Origin: JAEXNA01 sp037189585
GTDB lineage: Bacteria; Vulcanimicrobiota; Xenobia; Xenobiales; JADMJV01
Length of the DNA stretch: 64,000 bases
Reading direction: 5' to 3'
Assembly: GCA_037189585.1 (NCBI GenBank)
Contig: JBBCJA010000014.1
Location: forward strand, 1-64,000
This document shows positions 25,510 to 33,687 of the stretch, piece after piece; the stretch's first letter is position 1; the number at the start of each line of letters is the position of its first letter. Position numbers and translations under genes: made by a program. The notes below the pieces were generated by a model. The model was not told where the DNA came from. It saw nothing but the letters and a program-made list of their open reading frames with translations, and searched no databases.

Positions 25510-27320
25510 AAGCTCGGCTGCTCCGGCAAGGTGTACTGGCGTCCCTTGTTCTGTTCTTTCAACCAGGGCATCAAAGGCTGGTAGTAGTCCAGCATGGGTT
25601 TAGCGCTGATCTCTTGCTTTAGACTCTCCTTCATCACCAGGCGCCAGTCTTTGGTCGCTCCCTGCTTGAGGATGTCGTCGAGAAACCTTCCGACCTCCTT
25701 GTTGCCGAAGTAGTTGGTGGCCCTCGGGTCCTGCTTCAAGATGTTCTTGGCGATGTGGGCGTGCAGCTGGTGCAGAATGATGTAAGACAGAGCGTAGTCG
25801 TAATACTGAGCGGCGTCGTTGTTGATGTGCGTCTTGGTGGCCGCGTCGCAGTACTCCTCACCGCGGGGAGAGGGGGGCGCGATTCCCTGGCATTTCGTCG
25901 CGTAGTCCCACCAGCGTTTGTTGTACTCGTCCTTGGAGAGTTTGGTGGCGTAAAGGTCGCGTTCGAAGTGGGTCATGGTCCCGGCTGAAAAGGGGAGAAA
26001 GACGACCTGGGCCAGGGCTTCCTTCAAGAGGGCTTGGCGATCGTCTGTTTTGCTCCCCTTGGGAACCAGACCTACTCCCTCGAGGAAGGGCTTCTGCATG
26101 GAGGCCATCCCCAACAGGCTTCCCACCCCCTCGTGGAAGGCTCGATTGGCGCCGCCGCGCAGGAGCGGAGGGACAGCGGGGTTGGTGTAGGACATGTAAT
26201 AATAGATGTGCCCCAGCTCGTGGTGCGTGGTTTCATACCAGCGGGTGTCAGGCTCCACGCTCATCAGGCTGCGCACGTCTTTGTCCAGGTCCATGTGCCA
26301 GGCGCTGGCGTGGGTGTTCTTCTTGTAGCCCGCGTCCTTAGGCACCGGATAGAGGGAAGATTTGGTGTAAAAGGTCTCAGGCAGTGGTTCGAATCCCAGG
26401 CTGACATAGAAACGCTCGGCCTGTTTGACCAGCCACTCCGGACCCTTGGCTTTGAGCGCGCCGTCAAGGTCTAGTCCCTCCACGCTAACCAGGCCGCTCC
26501 AATCCTGGGCCCAACGGTCCGGCAGCCAGTGAGCGGGAATCTGGTCGGGCACCTCCTTGGCCTCATACTTGGCGGCCAGGGTGTAACGGGCCCAGGTATG
26601 CAGCTCGCGGTAGAGCGGCCAGATCTCGCGCACGAACTGCTCGTTGAGGGCCATCATCTGCTCGGTGGTCATGCCGTAGTCGGCCACCTGGTAGGCGAAG
26701 TAATCTTTGTAGCCCAGGGGTGTGACAGTTCTATTGCGCAAGCTGACCAGGTCGGCCAAGCCGTCCTTGAGGACCTTGCCTACCTCCTTGGAGGCCGTCC
26801 AGGCTTTGAGGCGCTCGGCTTCGTTGGCGGAACCTTCCAGGGTTTTGTCGATCTCGTTAGGGGTGACTTCCTTGCCGTCCACCTTGAAGGTGAATCCGAA
26901 AAGCTGGCTGTTCTGCTTGTTCTCGGCGGCGATCCGTTCTTTGACCAGATCCGGCTCGGTCTGAGGATTGTTGGCCGCCGCGTAGAGCATTGTCTCCAGT
27001 TGGCGGACCTGCAGTGGGGTCAAGCCCTCACGATTCTTCAAGTACTCCTGAACCTTCGCGATCACCTCGATCGAGCCCGTGTGCTTGGACATCGCCTCGT
27101 TGGCTAGTTTAGCCACGTTGTCAATGGTGTCGACTCCATCGATAATCATGGTATTTGAGGCCCACTCCGCCTCCGCGCTGACTTTATACAAGTCAAGATA
27201 CTTCGAGGTGTAGGTATCGATAAACCCTTGAACCTCCTCGGGGTTGGACTGAGCCAGGACAGGTCCTTGTAAAGCGGCGTAGGCGACGATTGAGAGCCAA
27301 AAGGCGCGACGAATTTTCAT
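25506..27320 (-). CDS. Exported M2-family (ACE-like) zinc carboxydipeptidase
   Basis: A 604-residue protein with signal peptide (RRAFWLSIVAYAALQGPVLAQ) and a full peptidase M2 domain. The zinc site is HELGH (H367, E368, H371) with the downstream ligand Glu at about 397 in NRAFHEGVGS; RRGAN-like RGGAN and YYYMSY match angiotensin-converting enzyme. It would release dipeptides from peptide C-termini in the periplasm or outside. The ATG at 27320 is chosen over one 17 codons upstream because it begins the signal peptide. It is divergent from another zinc protease gene, suggesting shared control of extracellular peptide breakdown, and its 3' end overlaps the decarboxylase remnant by four bases. 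Confidence 0.92.
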   Translation of the reverse strand: MKIRRAFWLSIVAYAALQGPVLAQSNPEEVQGFIDTYTSKYLDLYKVSAEAEWASNTMIIDGVDTIDNVAKLANEAMSKHTGSIEVIAKVQEYLKNREGLTPLQVRQLETMLYAAANNPQTEPDLVKERIAAENKQNSQLFGFTFKVDGKEVTPNEIDKTLEGSANEAERLKAWTASKEVGKVLKDGLADLVSLRNRTVTPLGYKDYFAYQVADYGMTTEQMMALNEQFVREIWPLYRELHTWARYTLAAKYEAKEVPDQIPAHWLPDRWAQDWSGLVSVEGLDLDGALKAKGPEWLVKQAERFYVSLGFEPLPETFYTKSSLYPVPKDAGYKKNTHASAWHMDLDKDVRSLMSVEPDTRWYETTHHELGHIYYYMSYTNPAVPPLLRGGANRAFHEGVGSLLGMASMQKPFLEGVGLVPKGSKTDDRQALLKEALAQVVFLPFSAGTMTHFERDLYATKLSKDEYNKRWWDYATKCQGIAPPSPRGEEYCDAATKTHINNDAAQYYDYALSYIILHQLHAHIAKNILKQDPRATNYFGNKEVGRFLDDILKQGATKDWRLVMKESLKQEISAKPMLDYYQPLMPWLKEQNKGRQYTLPEQPSF

Positions 27321-27361
27321 CTGGGACGATTTGAGACCACCAAAGCTTCTCCTCGTGCGGA

Positions 27362-27407
27362 TTGTTAACAACTAACCCATGCATTTCTCTGACTCTGAGA
27401 GTATAAT
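27362..27407. promoter_or_regulatory. Divergent protease promoter region with palindrome and TATAAT
   Basis: A perfect 10-bp palindrome TTGTTAACAA (27362-27371) lies between two divergent protease genes. A consensus -10 TATAAT at 27402-27407 points rightward, about 30 bases before the GTG of the metzincin gene; no good -35 is visible, so an activator bound upstream is plausible. Confidence 0.45.
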
Positions 27408-27437
27408 GGCCATCTATCGCTATTTTGAGGGTAATTT

Positions 27438-30059
27438 GTGTCCACCATTTCGGGTTCATCGGGATTTCAGAATAACATCGCGCAAAATCGGCCGGTGCCG
27501 GTGGAGGCGCCGGATGTCAAAGGTAAGGCGGCACCAGAGACTCCCGCCGCGCCGCCTAAACCGGTGGACATGGCGGTGCTCAGCGACGCCAAGGCTCTAG
27601 CAAGTAAGGTCATCGCCGCGACCAATCAGGACCCCGTGGCCGGAGCTCAGGAGATCCCCGGCTTGTTCAAGATCCTCAAGAAGGGTGATAAAGTCTGGTT
27701 CTCCATCGGGAAAGAGCAGCTCAATAAACCGTTTTTCTTTAGTGCCAACGTCTCTAAGAGCATCGGTGAAAAGGGCTTGGTCGGCTCGCAACTCGGGACC
27801 TCGCGACTGGCCGAGTTTCGTCGTTCTGGAAATCAGATCCAGCTGGTGGCCAAGCACACCGAAAATTTCGCCGAAGCCGGTACCCCCCAGGAGAAATTCG
27901 TCAAAGAAGGCTTCGCCGACAGTCTGATCGCAAGCGCCCCTCTCACTCCTAGTAGCTCGCGTCCCGAGGGCGAGGTCCTGGTGGAGGCCAACGCGCTCCT
28001 CTTCACCGACATCCCAGGCTATCAGCAGAGACTGTCCAAAGTTTATGGCACGGCTTTCACGCTGGATACCAAGAACACCAATTTTACCGGTATCGACAAT
28101 TCCGAAGACCACACCAGCTTCGGGGTACAGACCCACTACCAGGCGCCAGCCATCGTTCCGGGAACGGGCTCACTTCCTTCCACCACCCCGGAGGGTCGCA
28201 GCGTCTTAACCGAGTTTCGCTATAACTTTCTCAAGCTCCCCGAAGAGCCGATGAAGCCTCGCTTGGCTGACGATAGGATCGGACACTTCGTGACCACTCG
28301 CAAAGATTACACGGGAGACGAGGGAGACGGACTGGTTCGCTACGTCAACCGTTGGCGTCTGGAGAAAAAAGACCCTGGTGCGGAGATCTCCGACCCGGTC
28401 AAGCCGATCACTTACTGGATAGCCAATGACGTTCCCGAGGAGTATCGGGAGTCGGTCAAAGAGGGCATCCTGGAATGGAACAAGGCTTTCGAACGGATCG
28501 GTTTCAATAATGCCATTGAGGTCAAGCAACAGCCGGCCGATGCCACTTTCGACACGCTCGACGCCGCCCACGCCTCAGTGCGCTGGTACACCGCCGCCGA
28601 TGTCGGCTCGGCTGTCGGACCAAGCCATGTCGATCCTCGAAGCGGAGAGATCCTCGACGCCGACATCCGTATGGCCGACGTCTTCGGGCGCTCGGCCAAA
28701 CGTGTCTTGGTCGATAATCCGGGAGCGACCGTGGTGCATGAGAACGCCCACGATCACGCCGAGCACTCCCACAGTCACGAAGGCCATACCTGCGAGTTCG
28801 CCGCGCACGCCGCCTTCGAGCACGAGTTCGCCGCCAACCTGCTGGAAGCTCGCGGAGACCAAGAGACCTCTGAGAAGCTGGCTAAAGCCTACGTCAAGGA
28901 CGTGGTGATGCACGAGGTCGGCCACACTTTGGGACTCCGCCATAACTTCCGCGGCTCCACGGTCTACTCGCCCGAGCAGCTTCAGGATGCCGAGTTCACA
29001 AAGGCCAACGGCTTGGGCTCTTCGGTCATGGACTACCAACCCTTCAACCTGGCCGCGCCCGGTGAGAAACAGGGAGAGCTTGTCCAGTCCACTTTGGGGG
29101 CCTACGACTACCTGGCTATTCAGTACGCCTACGCTCCTTTGTCGGGCGACGAAGAGGCCAAGTCCCTCAATGAGATAGCAAAGAAGACCACCACCGAGCC
29201 GCTTTACGCCTATGAATCCGACGAGGCCGCCGACGCCTCGGACCCCGGTGTGAACCGTTTTGACCTGGGTAACGATCCGCTGCAGTTCGCAGAGAAGCAG
29301 ATGCAGCTCGGTCGGGAACTGTGGGACCGCGCTCAGACTCGGGAGCTACCGGAAGATGCCTCGTATCAAGAGCTGACACGCGCGTTCTCCTCCGGACTCA
29401 ACAACTTTTCCAAGTCGGCTCGACTGGCGGCGCGCTACATCGGTGGCGTGACGGTTCGTCGAGACCGCGCGGGAACCGGGAATCCGGTTCACGAACCGGT
29501 TCCGGCGGAGAAGCAGCGTGAGGCTTTGAATCTTTTGATGACCTCGATGTTCCAGCCGGACAGCTTCCGCTTCAAGCCCGAATTTGTCTCGCGCTTGGCT
29601 AAGGACCGCTTTACGACCTGGGGTGACCAGAACATTCATGTCGGGCAAAGTGTATTGCGGACCCAGGCCGGCGCCATGCAAATGCTGCTGGCGCCAGATG
29701 TCGCCCAACGCCTGATCGACAACCCGGAAAAGCTGGCCGAGGGAACTCCGACCTTGCCGTTGTCGGAAGTTTACGAGACGCTTCAGAACAACATCTGGTC
29801 GGAGCTCGGTAAAGGCGGCGAGATCTCCCAGGCCCGCCGCGACCTGCAGCGAGAGCATCTCAAGGCGATCGCCCCGTTGCTCTCCCCGACCAGCAAGGCT
29901 CCCGGCGAGGTCGGCAGCATCATGCGCTTTTTGGCCAATGAGCTGAAAAGTCAGGTCGACCAGGCCGCTAGTTCGGGCTCGGGCAAAAGCCTCGAGTATC
30001 GAGCTCACCTGGCGCAGTGCGGCCAGACCTTGGCTAGCGCACTGAAGCTGGACGCATAG
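27438..30059 (+). CDS. Metzincin-type zinc metalloprotease
   Basis: An 873-residue protein whose central motif HEVGHTLGLRH (H492, E493, H496, H502) fits the metzincin consensus HExxHxxGxxH exactly, followed by SVMDYQPFN, a Met-turn. The surrounding sequence (YWIANDVPEEYRESVKEGILEWNKAFERIGF, DPRSGEILDADIRM) matches the DUF5117/DUF4953-type zinc-dependent metalloproteases. A His-rich insert (HDHAEHSHSHEGH) sits near residue 440. There is no Sec signal peptide; instead the first 45 residues are Ser/Asn/Gln/Pro-rich (MSTISGSSGFQNNIAQNRP), a leader style shared with other proteins in this window. The start is GTG with GAGGG six bases upstream. Export by a non-Sec route is inferred. Confidence 0.85.
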   Translation: MSTISGSSGFQNNIAQNRPVPVEAPDVKGKAAPETPAAPPKPVDMAVLSDAKALASKVIAATNQDPVAGAQEIPGLFKILKKGDKVWFSIGKEQLNKPFFFSANVSKSIGEKGLVGSQLGTSRLAEFRRSGNQIQLVAKHTENFAEAGTPQEKFVKEGFADSLIASAPLTPSSSRPEGEVLVEANALLFTDIPGYQQRLSKVYGTAFTLDTKNTNFTGIDNSEDHTSFGVQTHYQAPAIVPGTGSLPSTTPEGRSVLTEFRYNFLKLPEEPMKPRLADDRIGHFVTTRKDYTGDEGDGLVRYVNRWRLEKKDPGAEISDPVKPITYWIANDVPEEYRESVKEGILEWNKAFERIGFNNAIEVKQQPADATFDTLDAAHASVRWYTAADVGSAVGPSHVDPRSGEILDADIRMADVFGRSAKRVLVDNPGATVVHENAHDHAEHSHSHEGHTCEFAAHAAFEHEFAANLLEARGDQETSEKLAKAYVKDVVMHEVGHTLGLRHNFRGSTVYSPEQLQDAEFTKANGLGSSVMDYQPFNLAAPGEKQGELVQSTLGAYDYLAIQYAYAPLSGDEEAKSLNEIAKKTTTEPLYAYESDEAADASDPGVNRFDLGNDPLQFAEKQMQLGRELWDRAQTRELPEDASYQELTRAFSSGLNNFSKSARLAARYIGGVTVRRDRAGTGNPVHEPVPAEKQREALNLLMTSMFQPDSFRFKPEFVSRLAKDRFTTWGDQNIHVGQSVLRTQAGAMQMLLAPDVAQRLIDNPEKLAEGTPTLPLSEVYETLQNNIWSELGKGGEISQARRDLQREHLKAIAPLLSPTSKAPGEVGSIMRFLANELKSQVDQAASSGSGKSLEYRAHLAQCGQTLASALKLDA

Positions 30060-30146
30060 TCAGGGCCTGTCGTGATAGTAACAATCCGGTGATTTTGGAG
30101 CTCGAAAAGTGGTGAGGATTCCATTTTGAGTCAGCCGGGGTGAGAT

Positions 30147-30175
30147 AGTCTTTGTTCATCAAAGACTTCTAGGAG
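30147..30175 (+). promoter_or_regulatory. Leader hairpin and ribosome-binding site of glycine-zipper gene
   Basis: A perfect 8-bp inverted repeat (AGTCTTTG / CAAAGACT, 5-base loop, 30147-30167) lies four bases before the ribosome-binding site AGGAG (30171-30175) of the next gene. It could be an operator or an mRNA 5' structure affecting translation or stability. Confidence 0.45.
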
Positions 30176-30183
30176 ATACGATT

Positions 30184-30573
30184 ATGAATATCCTCACTGC
30201 GGGCAATAACTACGCTAACCACACGGCTTACGTCGGCCGGGCGCCGAAGATCGACCAGACCCAGGTTGAAGCCGCCCCTTCCGACAAGGTGACTTTTGGT
30301 GCCGGCGATGCGGCCGAGGGCCTCCTCGCGGGAGGGCTTGCCGGCGCTTATCTTGGTGGAACCATTGGTGCTCTTGTCGGAGAGCCGGTCGGCATCGTTG
30401 CTGGCATTATCTATGGTGTCAACAATGCCATCACTGGAAACAAAGTTGCCGATGCCGTAATCGGCGGTGTCGTGGGCGCGGTAGCGGGACCTGTCGCCCT
30501 GGGCTTGGGTGGAGCCGTCGTTGGAGGTCTCGGTGGATCCGTCGTCGGCGGAGTTGCCGGAGCTTTCGGATAA
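30184..30573 (+). CDS. Glycine-zipper protein with Asn/Thr-rich leader
   Basis: A 129-residue protein with its own ribosome-binding site and terminator, so a genuine monocistronic gene. Residues 1-40 are polar (MNILTAGNNYANHTAYVGRAPK...); residues 44-129 are a long Gly/Ala/Val stretch with repeated GxxxG spacing (GLLAGGLAGAYLGGTIGALVG, GGVVGAVAG, GGAVVGGLGGSVVGG), a glycine-zipper pattern able to form tightly packed membrane helices. It contains no Cys. Such proteins can be outer-membrane, pore-forming or spontaneously inserting; which applies here is unknown. A similar but non-identical protein is encoded at 31521-31946. Confidence 0.75.
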   Translation: MNILTAGNNYANHTAYVGRAPKIDQTQVEAAPSDKVTFGAGDAAEGLLAGGLAGAYLGGTIGALVGEPVGIVAGIIYGVNNAITGNKVADAVIGGVVGAVAGPVALGLGGAVVGGLGGSVVGGVAGAFG

Positions 30574-30594
30574 GCGCCCATACTCAAAATGGAG

Positions 30595-30626
30595 AAAGGA
30601 CTCGGAAAAGCACCGGGTCCTTTTTC
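30595..30626 (+). terminator. Rho-independent terminator of glycine-zipper gene
   Basis: An 11-bp stem (30595-30605 with 30613-30623, one G-U pair) has a 7-base loop and ends in five T. Confidence 0.85.
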
Positions 30627-30660
30627 GTGATGTGGGCGGGTTGTCTTGGACTTTGGCGCC

Positions 30661-31128
30661 TTAAATCGTCTCGGACAGGAGCTTGCGCCCAAATTCCGAG
30701 GCGAGCTCTTTGAGCGTCTCCAACTCAGCCGGACCGAAGGCTCCCTTTTGCACCAGGTGATCAGCGTAGACAACCGCGGTAACTTCGCCCACGTGGTCGA
30801 TCACCGGTACGCTTGCCACCGAGCGCATCCCGGAGATCACCACGCTGGCCTGGTTGGAATATTCCGGAACCTCCATCGCATCGACCAGGAAAAGTGGTTG
30901 GCCTTGAAGGATCGAGTTGCGAAGAATCGTTTGACTGATCGGGGCGGCGGTCCAGAATCGCTCGGTGGGGATTTCGTGGGCGCAGGCGACTTTCCAGCCC
31001 TCTTCGTCTCGAATGAGCACCGCGGCGCGCTCGAGTTTTAGGGTCAATAGCACTTCGTTGAGTGTCTCCTGGGCCAACTCTTGAAGATTTTCAGCCAGGG
31101 GATTCTCGGATACGCTCAGGTCGCTCAT
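30661..31128 (-). CDS. GAF-domain protein
   Basis: A 155-residue cytoplasmic protein that is essentially one GAF domain: helix 1 (ENLQELAQETLNEVLLTLKLERAAVLIRDEEG), then PISQTILRNSILQGQPLFLVDAMEVPEY, and SVASVPVIDHVGEVTAVVYADHL, which matches the GAF core 'pl...g.v.Gvlyl'. A C-terminal helix follows. GAF domains bind small ligands or redox cofactors; stand-alone ones usually act with a partner. The region resembles GAF domains found beside FHA or serine/threonine kinase modules, but no such partner is next to it. Confidence 0.8.
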   Translation of the reverse strand: MSDLSVSENPLAENLQELAQETLNEVLLTLKLERAAVLIRDEEGWKVACAHEIPTERFWTAAPISQTILRNSILQGQPLFLVDAMEVPEYSNQASVVISGMRSVASVPVIDHVGEVTAVVYADHLVQKGAFGPAELETLKELASEFGRKLLSETI

Positions 31129-31161
31129 CGTTTTTTCATTCCATGACAGAACTGGATTCCC

Positions 31162-31188
31162 TTGTCACGCGATTTTGCTATTTATACT
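31162..31188 (+). promoter_or_regulatory. Possible sigma-70-type promoter, rightward
   Basis: TTGTCA (31162-31167) and TATACT (31183-31188) are near-consensus -35 and -10 elements but are only 15 bases apart, shorter than optimal. It points into a 280-base gene-free stretch ending in a terminator. Confidence 0.35.
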
Positions 31189-31194
31189 TTGGGA

Positions 31195-31513
31195 TGGGGG
31201 TTCTTTATCTTGTTGAAAGGCGACAGCGGCGCTGCCCCCCTGGCATTATGTGACGAGAGATAGTGTCAAAAAAGGATGCCCCCCACCAATTGGGTACGGC
31301 GGTCCATAACACTACGCAACTAAGTCGATCATCGAAGCGTTTTTTTGGTTGGCACTTCGCGCGCACTCGCGTGTAAGGCTACAGCCCGCCGGGAAACGAC
31401 CTTCGAAGACAACTGAATACGAAGGACGGGGCGCAGGTCACGATAACTGATCCAACACCCGACTTCGATATGAAAGAGAGGGAAGTCTATCTGGCCCTCT
31501 CTTTCTTGTTGTA
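31195..31513 (+). ncRNA. Candidate non-coding transcript
   Basis: The gap from 31129 to 31520 has no credible coding frame. It begins with a promoter-like pair and ends with a terminator at 31473-31513, so a rightward RNA of about 310 nt is possible. Internal sequence includes a T7 run (31342-31348) and several short GC-rich dyads. It does not show hallmark sequences of RNase P RNA, tmRNA, SRP RNA or the riboswitch classes I checked by eye. Confidence 0.25.
31473..31513. terminator. Terminator, probably bidirectional
   Basis: A perfect 10-bp stem (AAAGAGAGGG at 31473-31482, CCCTCTCTTT at 31495-31504) has a 12-base loop. Rightward it is followed by CTTGTTGT; leftward it lies 8 bases past the stop of the glycine-zipper gene at 31521. 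Confidence 0.7.
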
Positions 31514-31520
31514 TGACACG

Positions 31521-31946
31521 TTATTTGGCAAAGTTCCAGGGAGAGAAGGGGTTGCGGGGGTGGAACATGTTGTCGGGATCTAAAATGTCGCTGGCCTTGT
31601 AGGGGTCGAAAGATTTGGCCGGTCTGGTCCCGGCCTCGGTCAGGGCTCCGTCGGCGATGGCCGCGCCTCCGACTCCGCCAAGTAAACCCCCGAACAATGC
31701 GGCTCCAACACCCGCGCCGGGAATCAGAAGTCCGACGGCTATCCCCACCGCTGTTCCTATCGCGCCCAGGAGGGCCATCCTCTTGCCGTCACGGGGCCGC
31801 TCGGCTGATGAAAGCGAGACGCTGTCGCGTGATGGCGGCATGCCTTGCGCGTCTCGATGGGTGACTTGGGCGCGCGGGTGACGAGAGGTCGCGCGGTAAG
31901 TGTAGGGATTGGGCCGAACTGAGGTGGTGGAACGGAGTAGGCTCAT
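31521..31946 (-). CDS. Second glycine-zipper protein
   Basis: A 141-residue protein if started at ATG 31946. That start is chosen because upstream in-frame codons run through the divergent promoter region. The N-terminal 50 residues are Ser/Thr/Arg/Tyr-rich (MSLLRSTTSVRPNPYTYRATS) without a signal peptide. Residues about 57-98 are a hydrophobic glycine zipper (LLGAIGTAVGIAVGLLIPGAGVGAALFGGLLGGVGG, given here in part), followed by a soluble tail (FDPYKASDILDPDNMFHPRN). Overall plan matches the protein at 30184-30573, but the tail differs. Membrane insertion is likely; function is unknown. Confidence 0.65.
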   Translation of the reverse strand: MSLLRSTTSVRPNPYTYRATSRHPRAQVTHRDAQGMPPSRDSVSLSSAERPRDGKRMALLGAIGTAVGIAVGLLIPGAGVGAALFGGLLGGVGGAAIADGALTEAGTRPAKSFDPYKASDILDPDNMFHPRNPFSPWNFAK

Positions 31947-32052
31947 GTCTTGAGTGTCACGCAGAGACGAGGATCGGCAACCTTGGTAACAAAAAGTTAA
32001 GATTTGGCGAGTGTAAGGCGGATCCTCGAGCGACGACGAGAAGAGTTCGGTT

Positions 32053-33030
32053 ATGCGTAAGGTAAGCTGTGGCAGCCAGGGGCTAACGGTCTCTCGACTG
32101 GGTTTAGGGTGCATGGGGATGAGTTGGGCCTACGGCCTCGCCGACGAAGCGAAGGCGCTCGACTGTCTCTATGTCGCCTTGGAGTTGGGGGTGACTTTTT
32201 GGGACACCGCGGACGTCTACGGTGATGGAAAAAACGAGTTGCTGCTCGCGCGTGTTTTGAAAACCGAGCGTTCCCGCGTCCAGTTGGCCACCAAGTGCGG
32301 CATCACAGGTCGGGACGAGGATGGCCTGACGGTCAACGGACGCCCTGATTACATCCACCAGGCCTGTAGAGCCTCCATGAAAAGGCTCGGTGTGGATACC
32401 TTGGATCTGTTGTACTTGCATCGTGTCGATCCGAAAGTTCCTATTGAGGAAAGTGTCGGAGCGATGGGTGAATTGGTCTCTGAAGGATACGTGCGATACA
32501 TTGGTCTATCCGAGGCAAAAGCCGAGACGATTCGAAAAGCTCATCGTGAGTTTCCGCTAAGCGCGGTGCAAAGCGAGTACAGCTTGTTCACCCGCGAGGT
32601 CGAGGAGTCGGTGTTGCCTACCCTGCGCGAGCTCAAGATCGGTCTGGTTCCTTACAGTCCTCTGGGCAGAGGTCTATTGACCGGGGCCATCACAGCCGAC
32701 ACTCAGCTTGCCGAGAGCGATATGCGGCGCAATTTGCCACGCTTTGAGAAACAGAACCTGGATCACAATCTGCGCCTGGTCGAGGAGATCAAGGCGGTGG
32801 CGAAAGCTCACGGCTGTTCCCCCGCGCAGATGGCGTTGGGATGGGTGCTGGCTCAGGGTGAAGATATCATTCCCATCCCCGGAACCAAGCGGAGCTCCTA
32901 TCTACGGGACAACGCGCAGGCGGTTCGTCTGAGCCTTTCAGAGGCGGGTTGCCAGCGATTGAACGAGATCTCCAAAGAGGTCGCGGGGGAACGTTATCCC
33001 AGCTCCTTGATGAAGGCCGTGTCTCGATAG
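32053..33030 (+). CDS. Aldo/keto reductase
   Basis: A 325-residue TIM-barrel NADPH-dependent reductase of the YakC/AKR13-like branch. The catalytic tetrad is visible: Asp and Tyr in FWDTADVYGDGKNE, Lys in LATKCGI, and His in LDLLYLHRVDP. NADPH-binding elements GLVPYSPLGRGLLTG and IIPIPGTKRSSYLRDN are present. It acts in the cytoplasm on carbonyl substrates that cannot be deduced from sequence. Divergent from the glycine-zipper gene; the next gene starts 80 bases on. Confidence 0.93.
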   Translation: MRKVSCGSQGLTVSRLGLGCMGMSWAYGLADEAKALDCLYVALELGVTFWDTADVYGDGKNELLLARVLKTERSRVQLATKCGITGRDEDGLTVNGRPDYIHQACRASMKRLGVDTLDLLYLHRVDPKVPIEESVGAMGELVSEGYVRYIGLSEAKAETIRKAHREFPLSAVQSEYSLFTREVEESVLPTLRELKIGLVPYSPLGRGLLTGAITADTQLAESDMRRNLPRFEKQNLDHNLRLVEEIKAVAKAHGCSPAQMALGWVLAQGEDIIPIPGTKRSSYLRDNAQAVRLSLSEAGCQRLNEISKEVAGERYPSSLMKAVSR

Positions 33031-33075
33031 CGGTATCTCGGATGTAGTACTCGGAATTTTCTCGGAGTCGGGACT

Positions 33076-33090
33076 GTAGAATTCTTCTAC
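33076..33090. repeat. Perfect inverted repeat upstream of 33111 gene
   Basis: GTAGAA and TTCTAC flank a 3-base centre (33082-33084), 20 bases before the start of the next gene. It could be an operator; no matching regulator is known. Confidence 0.35.
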
Positions 33091-33110
33091 CAACGATTTG
33101 GAGGATCAGG

Positions 33111-33587
33111 ATGACGACAGTTTTTAGCGCCCATATTAAGCGTGGAGTGGCGGACCCCGGTTGCCCGGCTGAACTTATTCCAGCGGAGATTCGTCAGGCG
33201 GCCGAGCTCTGGGAGAATAAAGGAGAAGGAGCCAGACAAGAGATTGTAGAGCTTCTGTCCAAGCACTTGAAGGCGAATTTTGTTCCAAGCAATATCTGTG
33301 GCCTCGATGAGCTGATCGTGGAGACGGATGACGTGGAGGCATTTGAGGTCGTGGCCACAGGTTTTTACTTTGGGGAGCGAGAGCTGCCGAGCGTGACAGC
33401 CTATGCGAATTATCGTCTGACGCCGGTCGGCCCGGTGGACAACGAGCGTCTGGAAGAGTGGCAGGATGAAGAAGGTGAGTACCTGACCGACGGTGTGAAC
33501 TTCTTCTGGGCCTTTGAAGACCCCAAGGGCGACTGGTGTCATGTTTTGTCGGACCACGAGGGCGCGGGTATCGAAGTCGTGGAGTAG
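33111..33587 (+). CDS. Hypothetical acidic protein
   Basis: A 158-residue soluble protein with no signal peptide, no Walker motif and a low calculated pI (many Glu/Asp). ATG is preceded by GGAGG (33100-33104) with ideal spacing, which supports a real gene. The C-terminal half (YANYRLTPVGPVDNERLEEWQ, then FFWAFEDPKGDWCHVLSDHE) is Trp/Phe-rich and beta-like. I do not recognise a family. Confidence 0.65.
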   Translation: MTTVFSAHIKRGVADPGCPAELIPAEIRQAAELWENKGEGARQEIVELLSKHLKANFVPSNICGLDELIVETDDVEAFEVVATGFYFGERELPSVTAYANYRLTPVGPVDNERLEEWQDEEGEYLTDGVNFFWAFEDPKGDWCHVLSDHEGAGIEVVE

Positions 33588-33607
33588 ACTCGGAAACAGA
33601 CCCATGA

Positions 33608-33623
33608 TACGCTTGACTTCAAG
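33608..33623. repeat. Short hairpin between genes
   Basis: CGCTTG and CAAGCG arms with a 4-base loop, 21 bases after a stop codon and without a T-run. It may be a 3' mRNA structure. Confidence 0.25.
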
Positions 33624-33687
33624 CGCGGCGATGAGTCGACCTGGGCCCAGAGGCGGTCCGCACTACGACTCTCCGCGAGGAATGGAG

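Noticed and set aside
26384..26398. GGTTCGAATCCC, resembling a tRNA T-arm
   Set aside because: It lies inside the conserved M2 peptidase coding sequence and no acceptor, D or anticodon arms fit around it.
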